A stretch of DNA of 64,000 nt. Source: Bin80 sp965219915 (GTDB lineage: Bacteria > Bacteroidota > Rhodothermia > Rhodothermales > Bin80). The notes under the pieces are model-generated. The model was not told the DNA's origin, ran no database searches, and saw only the letters and a program-made list of their open reading frames with translations. The position numbers and the translations under genes are program-made. The stretch covers positions 3,410,001 to 3,474,000 of the forward strand of contig OZ244794.1 of NCBI GenBank assembly GCA_965219915.1. Direction: 5' to 3'. Positions 36,278 to 45,745 of this stretch are shown piece by piece (the stretch's first letter is position 1; the number at the start of each line of letters is the position of its first letter).

Positions 36278-36439
36278 ATGAAAAGTAAGATTCACATTAT
36301 CACTGAGTTTATGCGATTCTTGCGGGTACGCAAGAAATATTGGCTCATGCCCATTGTGGGCCTCCTGCTGCTGTTGAGCCTTCTCATCGTTTTGACCCAA
36401 GGATCAGCTTTGGCACCGTTTATTTACTCCCTGTTCTGA
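36278..36439 (+). CDS. DUF5989-like 53-residue membrane protein
   Basis: 53 residues: a basic amphipathic start (FMRFLRVRKKYWL), one transmembrane helix (PIVGLLLLLSLLIVLT), and the carboxy end QGSALAPFIYSLF, which matches my recollection of the DUF5989 family. In other genomes such proteins lie near polysaccharide or SGNH-hydrolase genes; here it stands alone between the ABC permease operon and parA. No clear Shine-Dalgarno sequence. Function unknown. Confidence 0.8.
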   Translation: MKSKIHIITEFMRFLRVRKKYWLMPIVGLLLLLSLLIVLTQGSALAPFIYSLF

Positions 36440-36513
36440 TTTGCAGCTGCTTTCATCCCCTATTACAAATAAACTTTGTGTGCCCCCAAACCATACGTGA
36501 GTGAACTCTAGGC

Positions 36514-37323
36514 ATGGGCCAGATAATAGCGATTGCCAACCAAAAGGGCGGTGTTGGTAAGACTACAACTGCCATCAACCTCGCAGCTTCCTTAGCTGTA
36601 GAGGAGCGTATGACGCTGCTGGTAGACATGGATCCACAGGGTAACGGAACTTCAGGACTTGGACACGATGTCAAAAGCACAGGGCCTTCGGTGTATGAGG
36701 TCATCATTGGAACGGCAACACCAGACGAAGTAGTAACCAGTACGGAAGTTCCAAATCTGGACCTACTTCCAGCCAACATAAACCTCGTCGGGGCAGAAGT
36801 TGAGCTCATTAGTGTTACAAGACGTGAACGCCTTCTGAAGCATGCACTGAGCGAGATCACAAAGAAATATGACTATGTGATCATTGACTGTCCCCCTTCT
36901 CTTGGACTCCTTACCGTCAACTCGCTCACTGCTGCCGACAGTGTTATTATTCCCGTACAAGTAGAATATTTTGCACTTGAAGGACTTGGGTTACTGCTTA
37001 ATACCATCAAAATAATTCGCAACGGTCTCAATCCTGACTTACAAATTGCAGGTGTGCTCCTGACACTCTATGATCAACGCCTGCGGCTTTCCCGTAGTGT
37101 CCGCGACGAAGTAAAACGTTACTTTGGTGACCGGGTATTTAGGACCATCATACACCGGAACGTTACCATCGCAGAAGCTCCTAGCTTCGGGAAGCCCGTC
37201 GTGATGCATGATGCGACCAGTACCGGGGCCCGCAATTATCGCGCCCTCGCTAGAGAAATCCTCCAGCTTTCCACTTTTTCTAGTACTGGTACTCCCCGCT
37301 TTTCTTCCACATCGAACAGCTGA
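36514..37323 (+). CDS. parA: Chromosome partitioning ATPase ParA/Soj
   Basis: 269 residues. It has the deviant Walker A KGGVGKTT at about 11-18 with the signature Lys, DMDPQGN for the A' motif, and DCPPSLGLL for Walker B. The length and the adjacent parB identify the chromosomal Soj type rather than MinD. It binds DNA non-specifically and moves ParB-parS complexes. parB follows after about 50 bases. I found no parS-like 16-mer, but did not scan exhaustively. Confidence 0.96.
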   Translation: MGQIIAIANQKGGVGKTTTAINLAASLAVEERMTLLVDMDPQGNGTSGLGHDVKSTGPSVYEVIIGTATPDEVVTSTEVPNLDLLPANINLVGAEVELISVTRRERLLKHALSEITKKYDYVIIDCPPSLGLLTVNSLTAADSVIIPVQVEYFALEGLGLLLNTIKIIRNGLNPDLQIAGVLLTLYDQRLRLSRSVRDEVKRYFGDRVFRTIIHRNVTIAEAPSFGKPVVMHDATSTGARNYRALAREILQLSTFSSTGTPRFSSTSNS

Positions 37324-37379
37324 TCCAGCAAATGGTACATTGCGGGGAGTAAATGTAAAAATCCTCCTCCCGTGTGCAC

Positions 37380-38267
37380 ATGTCAGAAAAAAAGACTGCG
37401 CTTGGACGCGGATTAGGTGCGCTGCTAGACCATGAAGGACTCCTCCGCTCCAAAGAGGATGCTCATACATTGGTCAGTGGCACATTCGCATTACCCCTGA
37501 ATGCGATCAAACCTAATCCATACCAGCCCCGACAGGATTTTAAGCCTGAATCACTTGATTCGCTTGCTCAGTCCATCAGGCAACTGGGAGTAATTCAGCC
37601 AATCACCGTCCGTGCAATAAATGATGGAGAATTTGAGCTTATCAGTGGCGAAAGACGACTAAGAGCCGCCAAACTGGCGGGGATAGAGAAAATTCCCGCC
37701 TACATCCGACCGGCAAAAGGGGAGCAAATGCTCGAAATGGCCCTGGTTGAAAATGTTCAACGGGAAGAGCTCAACCCGATTGATGTTGCCCTCGGCTGTC
37801 AGCGACTCATTGACGAATACGAACTGACACAGGAAGATGTCGCCCGCAGGGTTGGCAAACAACGTTCAACCATTGCAAACTTTTTACGCCTCCTGCATCT
37901 TCCACCCAATATCCAGATCGGACTTCGGGAAAACGCCCTCACCCCCGGTCACGCCCGCGCTCTACTTGCCCTTCGAAACGAGAAAACCCAGCAAAATCTT
38001 TTTAAAGAGATTCAGCGCCAGGACCTCAGTGTACGTGAAGTAGAAAGACGTGTAAAACTCCAACAAAATCAGACTCGTAAACCAAAAACAACTCCTGTCC
38101 TACGCAACCCCCATATAGTTGATATCGAAAACGAGCTGCGTAAATTCTTGGGGACAAAAGTGCGCGTAAAAGAATCAACACAGGATCGAGGCCAAATCGA
38201 AATCCACTACTACTCCAAAGAAGATTTTTCGCGCGTGCTCGAATTACTCACCGGCGCAGTCCAGTAG
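37380..38267 (+). CDS. parB: Chromosome partitioning protein ParB/Spo0J
   Basis: About 295 residues from ATG at 37380 (a GTG at 37374 is possible). The amino-terminal CTPase/ParB domain contains NPYQPRQDF and GERRLRAAKLAG (the C and arginine-rich boxes). It is followed by ENVQREELNPID and a helix-turn-helix (LTQEDVARRVGKQRSTIANFLRLL) that reads parS. A short dimerisation domain ends the protein. It acts with the ParA encoded just upstream. Confidence 0.96.
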   Translation: MSEKKTALGRGLGALLDHEGLLRSKEDAHTLVSGTFALPLNAIKPNPYQPRQDFKPESLDSLAQSIRQLGVIQPITVRAINDGEFELISGERRLRAAKLAGIEKIPAYIRPAKGEQMLEMALVENVQREELNPIDVALGCQRLIDEYELTQEDVARRVGKQRSTIANFLRLLHLPPNIQIGLRENALTPGHARALLALRNEKTQQNLFKEIQRQDLSVREVERRVKLQQNQTRKPKTTPVLRNPHIVDIENELRKFLGTKVRVKESTQDRGQIEIHYYSKEDFSRVLELLTGAVQ

Positions 38268-38268
38268 A

Positions 38269-38889
38269 ATGGTTCATCCCACACTGAGAGTCTCCACACT
38301 CGTTGGCCTGTGCCTTCTGCTGGTAATCCCATCATCTGTTCAAGGTCAGCTGGATCCTCTGATGACGGATTCAGCATTTGTCCATCCAAGCCCGAACAAA
38401 GCCCTGCGGCGTGCAATAGTGCCCGGATGGGGACAGCTATATAACCGCGAGTACTATAAGGTGCCCATTGTTTACGTAGGTATTGCCGCCCTTGTCGGTT
38501 CTGCTCTTTTGGTTAACAGAAGATACCGGCTTTACCGACATGCCTACCTTTATACCGCACGCACCGATCAGGACGGAATTCCTATATTCCCTCACTATGC
38601 AAGTGACTATGCCGAGCTTATTCGCGACCTAGGACTGAACCCCGAGTCAAGCCTGATGCCAGAAGAGATCGCAGCACGTCGCGCCAGATTAGAGCCTCAG
38701 TTCCGTGCTAACCGGGATAACCTGCGACGCAATAGAGACCTGTTGTACTTCGGTACAATCGCATGGTACGGACTCACGATCCTAGATGCATACGTAAGTG
38801 CACATTTAGCAGAGTTTGACGTAGACGAATCGCTGACTGTTCGAGTAGTGGGAGGGCCAGAAAAACTCGGACTTGCGATCACTTGGTAA
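38269..38889 (+). CDS. DUF5683-type membrane protein
   Basis: 206 residues with a signal peptide (to about VQGQ), the conserved AIVPGWGQLYNREYYKVPIVY segment, and two transmembrane helices (about 65-80 and a weaker one near 160). This domain recurs directly after parB in Bacteroidota. It lies one base after the parB stop, so it is almost certainly co-transcribed. Function unknown. Confidence 0.88.
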   Translation: MVHPTLRVSTLVGLCLLLVIPSSVQGQLDPLMTDSAFVHPSPNKALRRAIVPGWGQLYNREYYKVPIVYVGIAALVGSALLVNRRYRLYRHAYLYTARTDQDGIPIFPHYASDYAELIRDLGLNPESSLMPEEIAARRARLEPQFRANRDNLRRNRDLLYFGTIAWYGLTILDAYVSAHLAEFDVDESLTVRVVGGPEKLGLAITW

Positions 38890-38907
38890 TTTTGACCAGT
38901 GTGTGGT

Positions 38908-40020
38908 ATGGCACGCATTATATACGCACTTAGTGGACAGGGACGCGGTCATACGTCCCGGGGCATGGCTGTAGCCGAGGGACTGCGTGGACGCGGACAT
39001 CGTGTGCGATTTTGTGGGGGCGGAGCAGCACAGAAGATCTTGCAGGCCCAGGGAGAAAATGTAATCCCTGTACGACAACTGCAAACGGTCCTACGGAACA
39101 ATACGATCCAGGCACGGGCAACTATCTTGGCGAATTGGCCATCAATCCGCAACCTTGATCAAATTGTACGCAAACTGGCCGATCAAATCAGCGAATGGAA
39201 GGCTGATATGGTCATCACGGATTTCGAGGCATTTTCCTGGCGAGCAGCCAATCTTCTGGATCTCCCGGTGATCTCTCTCAATCATCAACAAATTGTCACG
39301 GAGACCTGCTATGCACTCCCCACCCGACACAAATATCACGCCAATCTTGCACGTATAGTGATTAATATCGTCGCACCACGCACACCCAACAGACTCCTGT
39401 TATCGTCTTTCTTCTATCCCGAAGTGAAACGTCCGGAAATAACGACCATTGTTCCTCCTATCATTCGCTCCGAGATCGTCCAGATTGAACCAACCGCAGG
39501 AGAGCATGTCCTGGTCTACTACAACCAGCCGGAGGGAAGTCATGCACTCTTGGAGCACTTGCGTACAGACGGTCGTCGGTACATCGTTTATAACTTCCCC
39601 AAACCCGGCAACACCTCCAACTACCCGAACATAACCTTTAAGCCTGCGTGCGTTGAAGAATTTCTGGTAGATCTAGCCGATTGCAGGGGCGTTCTATGTA
39701 CAGCGGGGTTCACGTTACTAAGTGAATCCCTTTACTTGGGGAAACCACTGATGGTCGTACCTAATCGTGGTATCTTTGAACAAACACTTAATGCTATCTT
39801 TCTTGAGCGAGAGGCCTTGGGACAAGCTGTAATTGGTCGAAATATATCCGCAGATGATCTGGCGCAATTTCATGCGTATATTGATTCCAAGGCGAACATG
39901 AACCGTTCATGGAACGTTCGGGGGAATAGTGAGGCAATTGACCTGATTGAAAAAGAACTGCATCTATCTGCAACTTCCTGGGCCCACCTTCGTCCTGAAT
40001 CACAGACAGCCCCCACTTGA
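38908..40020 (+). CDS. MJ1255/VC2487-type glycosyltransferase-like protein
   Basis: About 370 residues from ATG at 38908 (MARIIYALSGQGRGHTSRG); a GTG nine bases upstream is possible. The GQGRGHTSR loop and the carboxy-terminal GVLCTAGFTLLSESLYLGKP donor-sugar site belong to GT-B enzymes related to MurG and to the MJ1255/VC2487 family. The acceptor is unknown. Its position before a serine palmitoyltransferase and a ceramide synthase-like gene makes a sphingoid or other lipid acceptor conceivable, but this is only context. Confidence 0.85.
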   Translation: MARIIYALSGQGRGHTSRGMAVAEGLRGRGHRVRFCGGGAAQKILQAQGENVIPVRQLQTVLRNNTIQARATILANWPSIRNLDQIVRKLADQISEWKADMVITDFEAFSWRAANLLDLPVISLNHQQIVTETCYALPTRHKYHANLARIVINIVAPRTPNRLLLSSFFYPEVKRPEITTIVPPIIRSEIVQIEPTAGEHVLVYYNQPEGSHALLEHLRTDGRRYIVYNFPKPGNTSNYPNITFKPACVEEFLVDLADCRGVLCTAGFTLLSESLYLGKPLMVVPNRGIFEQTLNAIFLEREALGQAVIGRNISADDLAQFHAYIDSKANMNRSWNVRGNSEAIDLIEKELHLSATSWAHLRPESQTAPT

Positions 40021-40095
40021 CGTCCAAATCTAGACTCAATTGCCATACGCTGAGGTGTATTACCTATTCCTTGACCAAGCCTATTTCCTCTCCAT

Positions 40096-41355
40096 ATGAT
40101 TAACCCGGACGAAGTACTGCCAGCGGAGCCGGCTATTTTTGGGAAAACACGGGCCTTCATGGCACCCGGGGCCTTGATCAATGAAGCAAAGAGGGCCAAC
40201 CTCTATCCCTATTTCCGTGCAATTTCGCGCAGTGAGGGGACGAGGGCATTCATTGACGGCCGGGAGCTCATCATGGCTGGATCAAATAATTATCTCGGAT
40301 TAACCAGTGATCCACGCGTTAAGGAGGCCGCCAATGATGCAATTGCCCGATATGGGACCGGTTGCACGGGCAGTCGATTCTTGAACGGTACTCTTGATAT
40401 TCATCTTGAGCTTGAAGCTCGGCTGGCCGCGTTTATGCAAAAAGAGGCGTGTGTTCTGTTTTCAACGGGTTACATGACGAATATGGGCGTGATTCAAGGG
40501 ATCACGTCCAAAAACGATCTGATCTTCTCGGATAAAGAGAACCATGCCTGCATTGTGGCCGGTACCCAGGTGAGTGCAGCCGACACATGGCGTTACCAGC
40601 ATTTTAATATGGCACATTTGCGTCGCCTTCTCGAGAAAGCCGACGCTGAAAGGCCGGAATCTGACAAACTCATCGTCACCGATGGTGTGTTCTCCATGAG
40701 TGGGCGAATTGCTCCAATACCCGAACTAGTCAAACTTGCCAACGAGTTTGACGCCGCTCTGATGCTGGACGATGCCCATGCCGTTGGTGTGATTGGCCCA
40801 GGTGGACGGGGCTCCGCGGCCTATTTTGGATTGAATAAAGAAGTACCTCTGACCACAGGAACATTCTCAAAGAGCTTCTCTTCGCTGGGTGGTTTTGCAA
40901 CTGGAGATCTTGATGTAATTGAGTATATCCGACACATGGCACCTGCGCACATCTTCAGTGCGTCTATGCCACCCAGCACCGTAGCAACCGTGCTCAAGTG
41001 TCTGGAAATTCTCCAGGAAGAAACTTGGCGACTTGAACGCCTGTGGCAGATTTCGAACTATATGCGGGAGGGCTTTCGTAACGCCGGCTTTGATGTCTGG
41101 ACCAGTGAAGCTCCTATCATCCCCGTCGTAGTTGGCAACGAGATGATGACCGCATTCCAATTCTGGACTGACCTGCTGGAGGCAGGCATCTTTGTGAATC
41201 CGATCGTACCGTGGCGCGGTGCCGTGCCTCGCGGCCTTACAATCATGCGTACATCTTACATGGCGACGCACACTGATGAGGATTTGGACTTCATCCTTGA
41301 TGCATTCTGCCGCGTAGGCCGCAAGCACGGAGTGTTGGCCAGCCCTGTGATATAG
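40096..41355 (+). CDS. spt: Serine palmitoyltransferase-like PLP enzyme
   Basis: 419 residues of the alpha-oxoamine synthase family. Pyridoxal phosphate lysine is Lys259 in TFSKSFSSLGGF; this wording matches serine palmitoyltransferases rather than KBL or 5-ALA synthase. The ring-stacking His150 (DKENHA) and the Asp226/His228 pair (DDAHA) are present. It would condense serine with an acyl thioester to 3-ketosphinganine, the first step of sphingolipid synthesis. The next gene, four bases on, resembles bacterial ceramide synthase and supports this assignment. Other oxoamine synthases remain possible. Confidence 0.88.
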   Translation: MINPDEVLPAEPAIFGKTRAFMAPGALINEAKRANLYPYFRAISRSEGTRAFIDGRELIMAGSNNYLGLTSDPRVKEAANDAIARYGTGCTGSRFLNGTLDIHLELEARLAAFMQKEACVLFSTGYMTNMGVIQGITSKNDLIFSDKENHACIVAGTQVSAADTWRYQHFNMAHLRRLLEKADAERPESDKLIVTDGVFSMSGRIAPIPELVKLANEFDAALMLDDAHAVGVIGPGGRGSAAYFGLNKEVPLTTGTFSKSFSSLGGFATGDLDVIEYIRHMAPAHIFSASMPPSTVATVLKCLEILQEETWRLERLWQISNYMREGFRNAGFDVWTSEAPIIPVVVGNEMMTAFQFWTDLLEAGIFVNPIVPWRGAVPRGLTIMRTSYMATHTDEDLDFILDAFCRVGRKHGVLASPVI

Positions 41356-41359
41356 CAGT

Positions 41360-42526
41360 ATGTCAGGCATGCACTCATGTACGGTTCGCCCGGTCAAATC
41401 GCGGCGGGACCTACGACGGTTTGTTCAATTTCCGTACGACTTGTACCGGAGCAGCCTATTCTGGGTACCCCCGCTTCGCATGGATCAGTTTGAGGTCCTA
41501 AACCCGCGCAAGAACCCATTCTTTGAGCATGGGCGGATGCAGCTATTCCTGGCATTTGATGCGAACGAAAAAGTCGTGGGGCGAATCGCTGGCATTGTCA
41601 ATGGAATGCATCTGAAAACTCACGACGATGAGGCCGGTTTTTTTGGGTTCTTCGAAACCGAAGAGCACTACGAAACTGCTGCTGCACTTCTGGATCGGGC
41701 TGCCGTCTGGCTTCAAGAGCAGGGTTTGAATACTATGCGCGGTCCGGTTAACCCAACCTTGAATGATCCGGCTGGCCTGCTGGTTGACGGATTCGACCGG
41801 GTGCCCGCAATAATGATGACCTACAACCCTCCATACTACAAGGACTACCTGGAGCGCTGGGGACTTGTTAGTGTCATGACCACATGGGCATACTACATTC
41901 ACCGCAAGCACGTGGCAATTGACCGCATGCGACGTGGGGCTGCTATCATTTATCGCCGTAATCCGGGTGTGTCAGTGCGTACGCTTGATATGTCCCGCTT
42001 CGACGAGGAAGTGGCCACGATAAGGGAGATATACAATGACGCTTGGTCTGACAATTGGGGGTTTGTCCCTATTACAGACAACGAGTTTGTACACTTGGCA
42101 AAGGCCATGAAAGCTATCGTAGATCCAAGGATTTGCTTTTTTGTCGAGCTTGATAGCAATCCGGTAGGCTTCACGGTTTGTCTGCCCGACATCAATCCGG
42201 CACTTCAGCGACTCCCAAACGGTCGATTATTGCCGTTCGGCTTAATTAAACTGCTGATTCTAACAAAATTCGCTGGCATACGTAGTGTTCGTATGCCCCT
42301 CATGGGAGTTCGCAAAGAATATCATGGCCGCGCCCTTGATGTACTTCCTGTTCTTGAGACCATGGAACGGGGTCCGGGCTACGGCTACCAAAGCTGCGAG
42401 ACTAGTTGGGTTCTCGATAACAACCATGTCCTCAAGAACCTGCTAAGCTCCATCAACGCGGACGTGGATAAAGAATATGCCATCCTTGAAACCTCGCTCG
42501 TTGAGAAAGCGGCCTCAACGTCATAA
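41360..42526 (+). CDS. GNAT-fold protein, probable bacterial ceramide synthase
   Basis: 388 residues, a double GNAT-like fold. The start RRFVQFPYDLYRSSLFWVPP and the internal GPVNPTLNDPAGLLVDGFD match the family once annotated as dATP pyrophosphohydrolase-like. A member of it, encoded with SPT in Caulobacter, was shown to be the bacterial ceramide synthase (bCerS). That family N-acylates the sphingoid base. The tight spacing (four bases) after the SPT-like gene argues for the same pathway. Assignment is by family and neighbourhood. Confidence 0.8.
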   Translation: MSGMHSCTVRPVKSRRDLRRFVQFPYDLYRSSLFWVPPLRMDQFEVLNPRKNPFFEHGRMQLFLAFDANEKVVGRIAGIVNGMHLKTHDDEAGFFGFFETEEHYETAAALLDRAAVWLQEQGLNTMRGPVNPTLNDPAGLLVDGFDRVPAIMMTYNPPYYKDYLERWGLVSVMTTWAYYIHRKHVAIDRMRRGAAIIYRRNPGVSVRTLDMSRFDEEVATIREIYNDAWSDNWGFVPITDNEFVHLAKAMKAIVDPRICFFVELDSNPVGFTVCLPDINPALQRLPNGRLLPFGLIKLLILTKFAGIRSVRMPLMGVRKEYHGRALDVLPVLETMERGPGYGYQSCETSWVLDNNHVLKNLLSSINADVDKEYAILETSLVEKAASTS

Positions 42527-42605
42527 CATCGTTGCTGAGGATCGTCCAGATCCGAGCCTTGTCTGCTGCTGCCCTACGCCGGCAAGGGAGTATAGCACAT
42601 GGGGT

Positions 42606-43154
42606 CTACCGGAATAGTCCCCTTGCCCAGCGCAGTGACGCATTGGCCGTCACCGCCATGGCAGCTGCCAGCGCATCGTACAATATATCCCGGACATCAA
42701 ATACGCGATCCGGCAGCGCTAGTTGGAGGCATTCATCAATCAAACCAAGAACAGTTGTAACCACGACGACGACCAATGGGCCAGCGAAAATTTTCCTACC
42801 AGATGCGGATCTCTCCAGCAGCGCTGCATAAATTAGCAGGGCAATGATACCATATATGATCAGATGCATCCGTTCCTCCGGCTTTGCAATGCTCATGAGT
42901 ATGAAACCATAGACCGCCGCAATCGCCATTCCAGCGACGATCTCCGACCATCTCGGCATTGTGCTCATGCCTTGTGTCAGAACGAAAACCAGAACCAGAA
43001 AACAACCTGACAGAAACAGCCACGGCCCCCAGCCGCTGGCTTCCAGTGGCTGAAGCAGATCCCTCACCACACCAAGCGTCAGGTAGACTACCGATACGAC
43101 CAACACAGCACAAGCCCAAAGCCAGCGCTCGCGCCTGGAAACAAATAGCCTCAT
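42606..43154 (-). CDS. VanZ-like membrane protein
   Basis: About 182 residues from ATG at 43154; the frame extends to a TTG at 43211, which seems less likely. It has five to six transmembrane helices and the VanZ signature GLIDECLQLALPDRVFDVRD in the carboxy-terminal part (conserved Asp/Glu/Gln and RxxD). VanZ was first found as a teicoplanin resistance accessory; most homologues have unknown envelope roles. It is convergent with the ceramide synthase-like gene. Confidence 0.85.
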   Translation of the reverse strand: MRLFVSRRERWLWACAVLVVSVVYLTLGVVRDLLQPLEASGWGPWLFLSGCFLVLVFVLTQGMSTMPRWSEIVAGMAIAAVYGFILMSIAKPEERMHLIIYGIIALLIYAALLERSASGRKIFAGPLVVVVVTTVLGLIDECLQLALPDRVFDVRDILYDALAAAMAVTANASLRWARGLFR

Positions 43155-43290
43155 GCGGGTCAAATTTATTGGAAGGGGATTATATCTGAGTTGTAGCAGG
43201 GAATGCAACAAGTAATATCATAGGTGCAGGTACACAGAACTCTTTTGTCGTCGGCTTATACTGTTCACTGCTTTAACTCATGCAAGACAC

Positions 43291-44340
43291 TTACTGGCTT
43301 ACTGTATCATTGATGACCTGTAGTAGACTCGTCACCGGATCATGTGTATCGTGTGAGATTTCCCAAATCATTACACCAGGGAAACCATTCTCCACTACAT
43401 ACTGCGTCTTGTCGGCAATCGTCTGCCTACCGTTATAGTAGATGTTTTCGACTCGGTCCGTACCAGGAGCATGCGGATACCGTGCAGCAATGTCACGGTA
43501 TGCAATACCTCTGCCTCCATTAACATCAAAATCTCTTCCATAAAATGGCAGGCCAAGGATTATCTTGCCCGAGGGCCATTTACGGTAGTTGACCCAGTAG
43601 GCCAGACCGGTTGCAGAAGCATCTGACCCCGTCCCGATGGCTTGATCGAAGGAAGAATGGGGACCAGGAGCAGACCATGGTCCAGAAAAGTCGTATCCCA
43701 TTACATGCACGTAATCAACCAGGTGATACACTTCATCATAGTGCCTGCCGAACCAGTCTCCGGGATAAACATCAAGTGATATTCCCCAGCTGTCCAGCTC
43801 ACTTCGGAGTTCTTTCATCAGTGACACAAAGGCAGCCTTTTCCGAGGCTATCGGAATATTGGCATCATCTTTATTCCATTCTTCCCAGTCAACATCAACC
43901 CCATCAAGGCAGTTTTCAGCCAAGTACTGCCTGACGGTACGAACAAAATTTCCGCGAGCACCTTCATTTTTGGCAAAAACGGGATAATTTGACGAACCTG
44001 CACCTCCGCCAACCGAAACATAGACCTCAACTCCATTTGCGTGGGCAGCCTGAACCAATGAGTCCAATCGGGAAAGATCTGCGACATTAATCGATCCGTC
44101 AGTTTGCGGTATTGCAAACGCATAGATCACACGCGTAAGCATATCCCACCTTATTTGGGAGATGGGTAATACGTCGTGCTTGTACCCAGGATAAAAGCCA
44201 ATAACCTGATGTTCGGTGACCTTACGGTCAAAATCGCATGCCGAGAAAGGTTCTTCCTCAACAGCCGAGGTGCAGCCTGCTATCGCCAGGACAATAACAC
44301 CAATAGTACCAATGGATCTCATAGCCGATATATACGACAA
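43291..44340 (-). CDS. GH18 family glycoside hydrolase lipoprotein
   Basis: 349 residues. It is a lipoprotein (VIVLAIAGC) with a GH18 TIM barrel. The catalytic motif DGVDVDWE spans 146-153, with Glu153 as the acid/base, and SVGGG marks the preceding strand. The end of the barrel has MIWEISHD. GH18 enzymes cleave chitin or peptidoglycan-type beta-1,4 GlcNAc links by substrate-assisted catalysis. It may be outer-membrane anchored. A second ATG at codon 7 also fits the signal peptide. Confidence 0.93.
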   Translation of the reverse strand: MSYISAMRSIGTIGVIVLAIAGCTSAVEEEPFSACDFDRKVTEHQVIGFYPGYKHDVLPISQIRWDMLTRVIYAFAIPQTDGSINVADLSRLDSLVQAAHANGVEVYVSVGGGAGSSNYPVFAKNEGARGNFVRTVRQYLAENCLDGVDVDWEEWNKDDANIPIASEKAAFVSLMKELRSELDSWGISLDVYPGDWFGRHYDEVYHLVDYVHVMGYDFSGPWSAPGPHSSFDQAIGTGSDASATGLAYWVNYRKWPSGKIILGLPFYGRDFDVNGGRGIAYRDIAARYPHAPGTDRVENIYYNGRQTIADKTQYVVENGFPGVMIWEISHDTHDPVTSLLQVINDTVSQ

Positions 44341-44441
44341 GGAGAGTTATGACCAAGTTTGAACATTGACCATGTGTATAGCCAACCGCCAACTACGTGT
44401 CTGATCAAATGGCATCTATCGCCAACTCAATCATTCATCGC

Positions 44442-45047
44442 TTAGAAAAGCTGGTCAAAAAAACGGGGGAGTATGCCCGGTTCCAATGCAACTGCCAGAA
44501 GCAACCCACCTATTGCGCCTCCCAGATGGGCCTCGTGGGCAATCCCAAATGATCTCCCGCTTTTCATTGCATAAATGCTTCCAGCTACAAACAGGAATGC
44601 GAAAAGCACCGCCGGGACGGGCAGCGCTGCAAAAATATAGATCAGATCATACGGAGCAAACAATACGTAGCAAAAGAGTACACCGCTTATGGCCCCACTC
44701 GCCCCAACCGCATTATACCCGCTACTGCCCCGATGCTGGAAATGTGTCAAGGCATGTGCACTCAAGAGCGACCCCATATACAAAATCAGATAATCCGTGC
44801 TCCCCATTCGTGTCTCCAGTGCTGGCCCGAAGAAGTACAGTGTAATCGCATTGAAGGCCAGATGCGTGAGCGAAACATGCACAAAACCACCGGTGATATA
44901 GCGGTATGGCTCCTTTGACACTCGGGTCGGTCTAAATCCCAGACGATCAATCAGCGTCGGGTCGGCAAAGAGCGCAAAACCGCTTACCATGACAATAGCA
45001 ACGAGGAGCAATATCGTCACGGGTGAATCTGGTCCAAATAGCCCCAT
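44442..45047 (-). CDS. Rhomboid family intramembrane serine protease
   Basis: 201 residues, six transmembrane helices. The catalytic dyad is visible as Ser117 in GASGAISG and His174 in HEAHLGG, with the HLAFNAI loop in helix 2. It cleaves transmembrane substrates in the plane of the inner membrane; the substrate is unknown. It lies three bases after the purQ stop and is probably co-transcribed with yceI-purQ. Confidence 0.94.
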   Translation of the reverse strand: MGLFGPDSPVTILLLVAIVMVSGFALFADPTLIDRLGFRPTRVSKEPYRYITGGFVHVSLTHLAFNAITLYFFGPALETRMGSTDYLILYMGSLLSAHALTHFQHRGSSGYNAVGASGAISGVLFCYVLFAPYDLIYIFAALPVPAVLFAFLFVAGSIYAMKSGRSFGIAHEAHLGGAIGGLLLAVALEPGILPRFFDQLF

Positions 45048-45050
45048 GGA

Positions 45051-45734
45051 TTAGATTTGTAGCAGGCTTCGGAAAAGCATCGCGCCGTCCCGACTGCCCA
45101 GAGCCTCTTCTGCAGCTCGCTCAGGGTGAGGCATCATGCCGAGCACGTTTCCAGCCCTGTTCACTATGCCCGCTATGTTGTTGGCGGATCCATTGGGGTT
45201 GGAATCCGGTGTGACCTCACCGGCCGGTGTCGTATACCGGAACACAACCTGTCCATTACGCTCCAACTCTACCAACTCGGATGCCTCCGCGTAGTAGTTA
45301 CCCTCACCATGAGCGATAGGAATACGTAAAACCTGGCCCAACTCAGCATTACGTGTATAGGGTACGTCTGTGTTATCTATTCGTAGATGGACCCACGTAC
45401 AGGCAAATCGAACGGACGCATTACGAAGCAATGCACCGGGCAAGAGCCCACATTCACACAGAACCTGAAAGCCGTTGCAAATGCCCAAGACAAGGCCGCC
45501 GTGCTCTGCAAAGCGGACGACGCTGTCCATAATTAAAGAAAATCGGGCGACCGCTCCAGCCCGCAAGTAATCCCCATAGGAAAAACCGCCTGGTACAATA
45601 ACGAGGTCAACTGGAGGTAATTCCCGTTCCTTATGCCAGATAAACCTGGTTTCGAGACCAAATACATGCCGTGCAACGTGGTAAGCGTCGTGGTCACAGT
45701 TTGAGCCCGGAAAAACAATGACGCCTACACGCAT
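45051..45734 (-). CDS. purQ: FGAM synthase glutaminase subunit PurQ
   Basis: 227 residues from ATG at 45734 (MRVGVIVFPGSNCDHD). The longer frame to 45830 would run into yceI. It is a class I glutamine amidotransferase with nucleophile Cys86 in GICNGFQ and the His/Glu pair in MPHPERA. It supplies ammonia to PurL in the fourth step of purine synthesis. A separate PurQ implies a split PurS-PurQ-PurL enzyme; PurL and PurS are not here. It starts 11 bases after yceI. Confidence 0.96.
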   Translation of the reverse strand: MRVGVIVFPGSNCDHDAYHVARHVFGLETRFIWHKERELPPVDLVIVPGGFSYGDYLRAGAVARFSLIMDSVVRFAEHGGLVLGICNGFQVLCECGLLPGALLRNASVRFACTWVHLRIDNTDVPYTRNAELGQVLRIPIAHGEGNYYAEASELVELERNGQVVFRYTTPAGEVTPDSNPNGSANNIAGIVNRAGNVLGMMPHPERAAEEALGSRDGAMLFRSLLQI

Positions 45735-45745
45735 CAATTCTTGGA

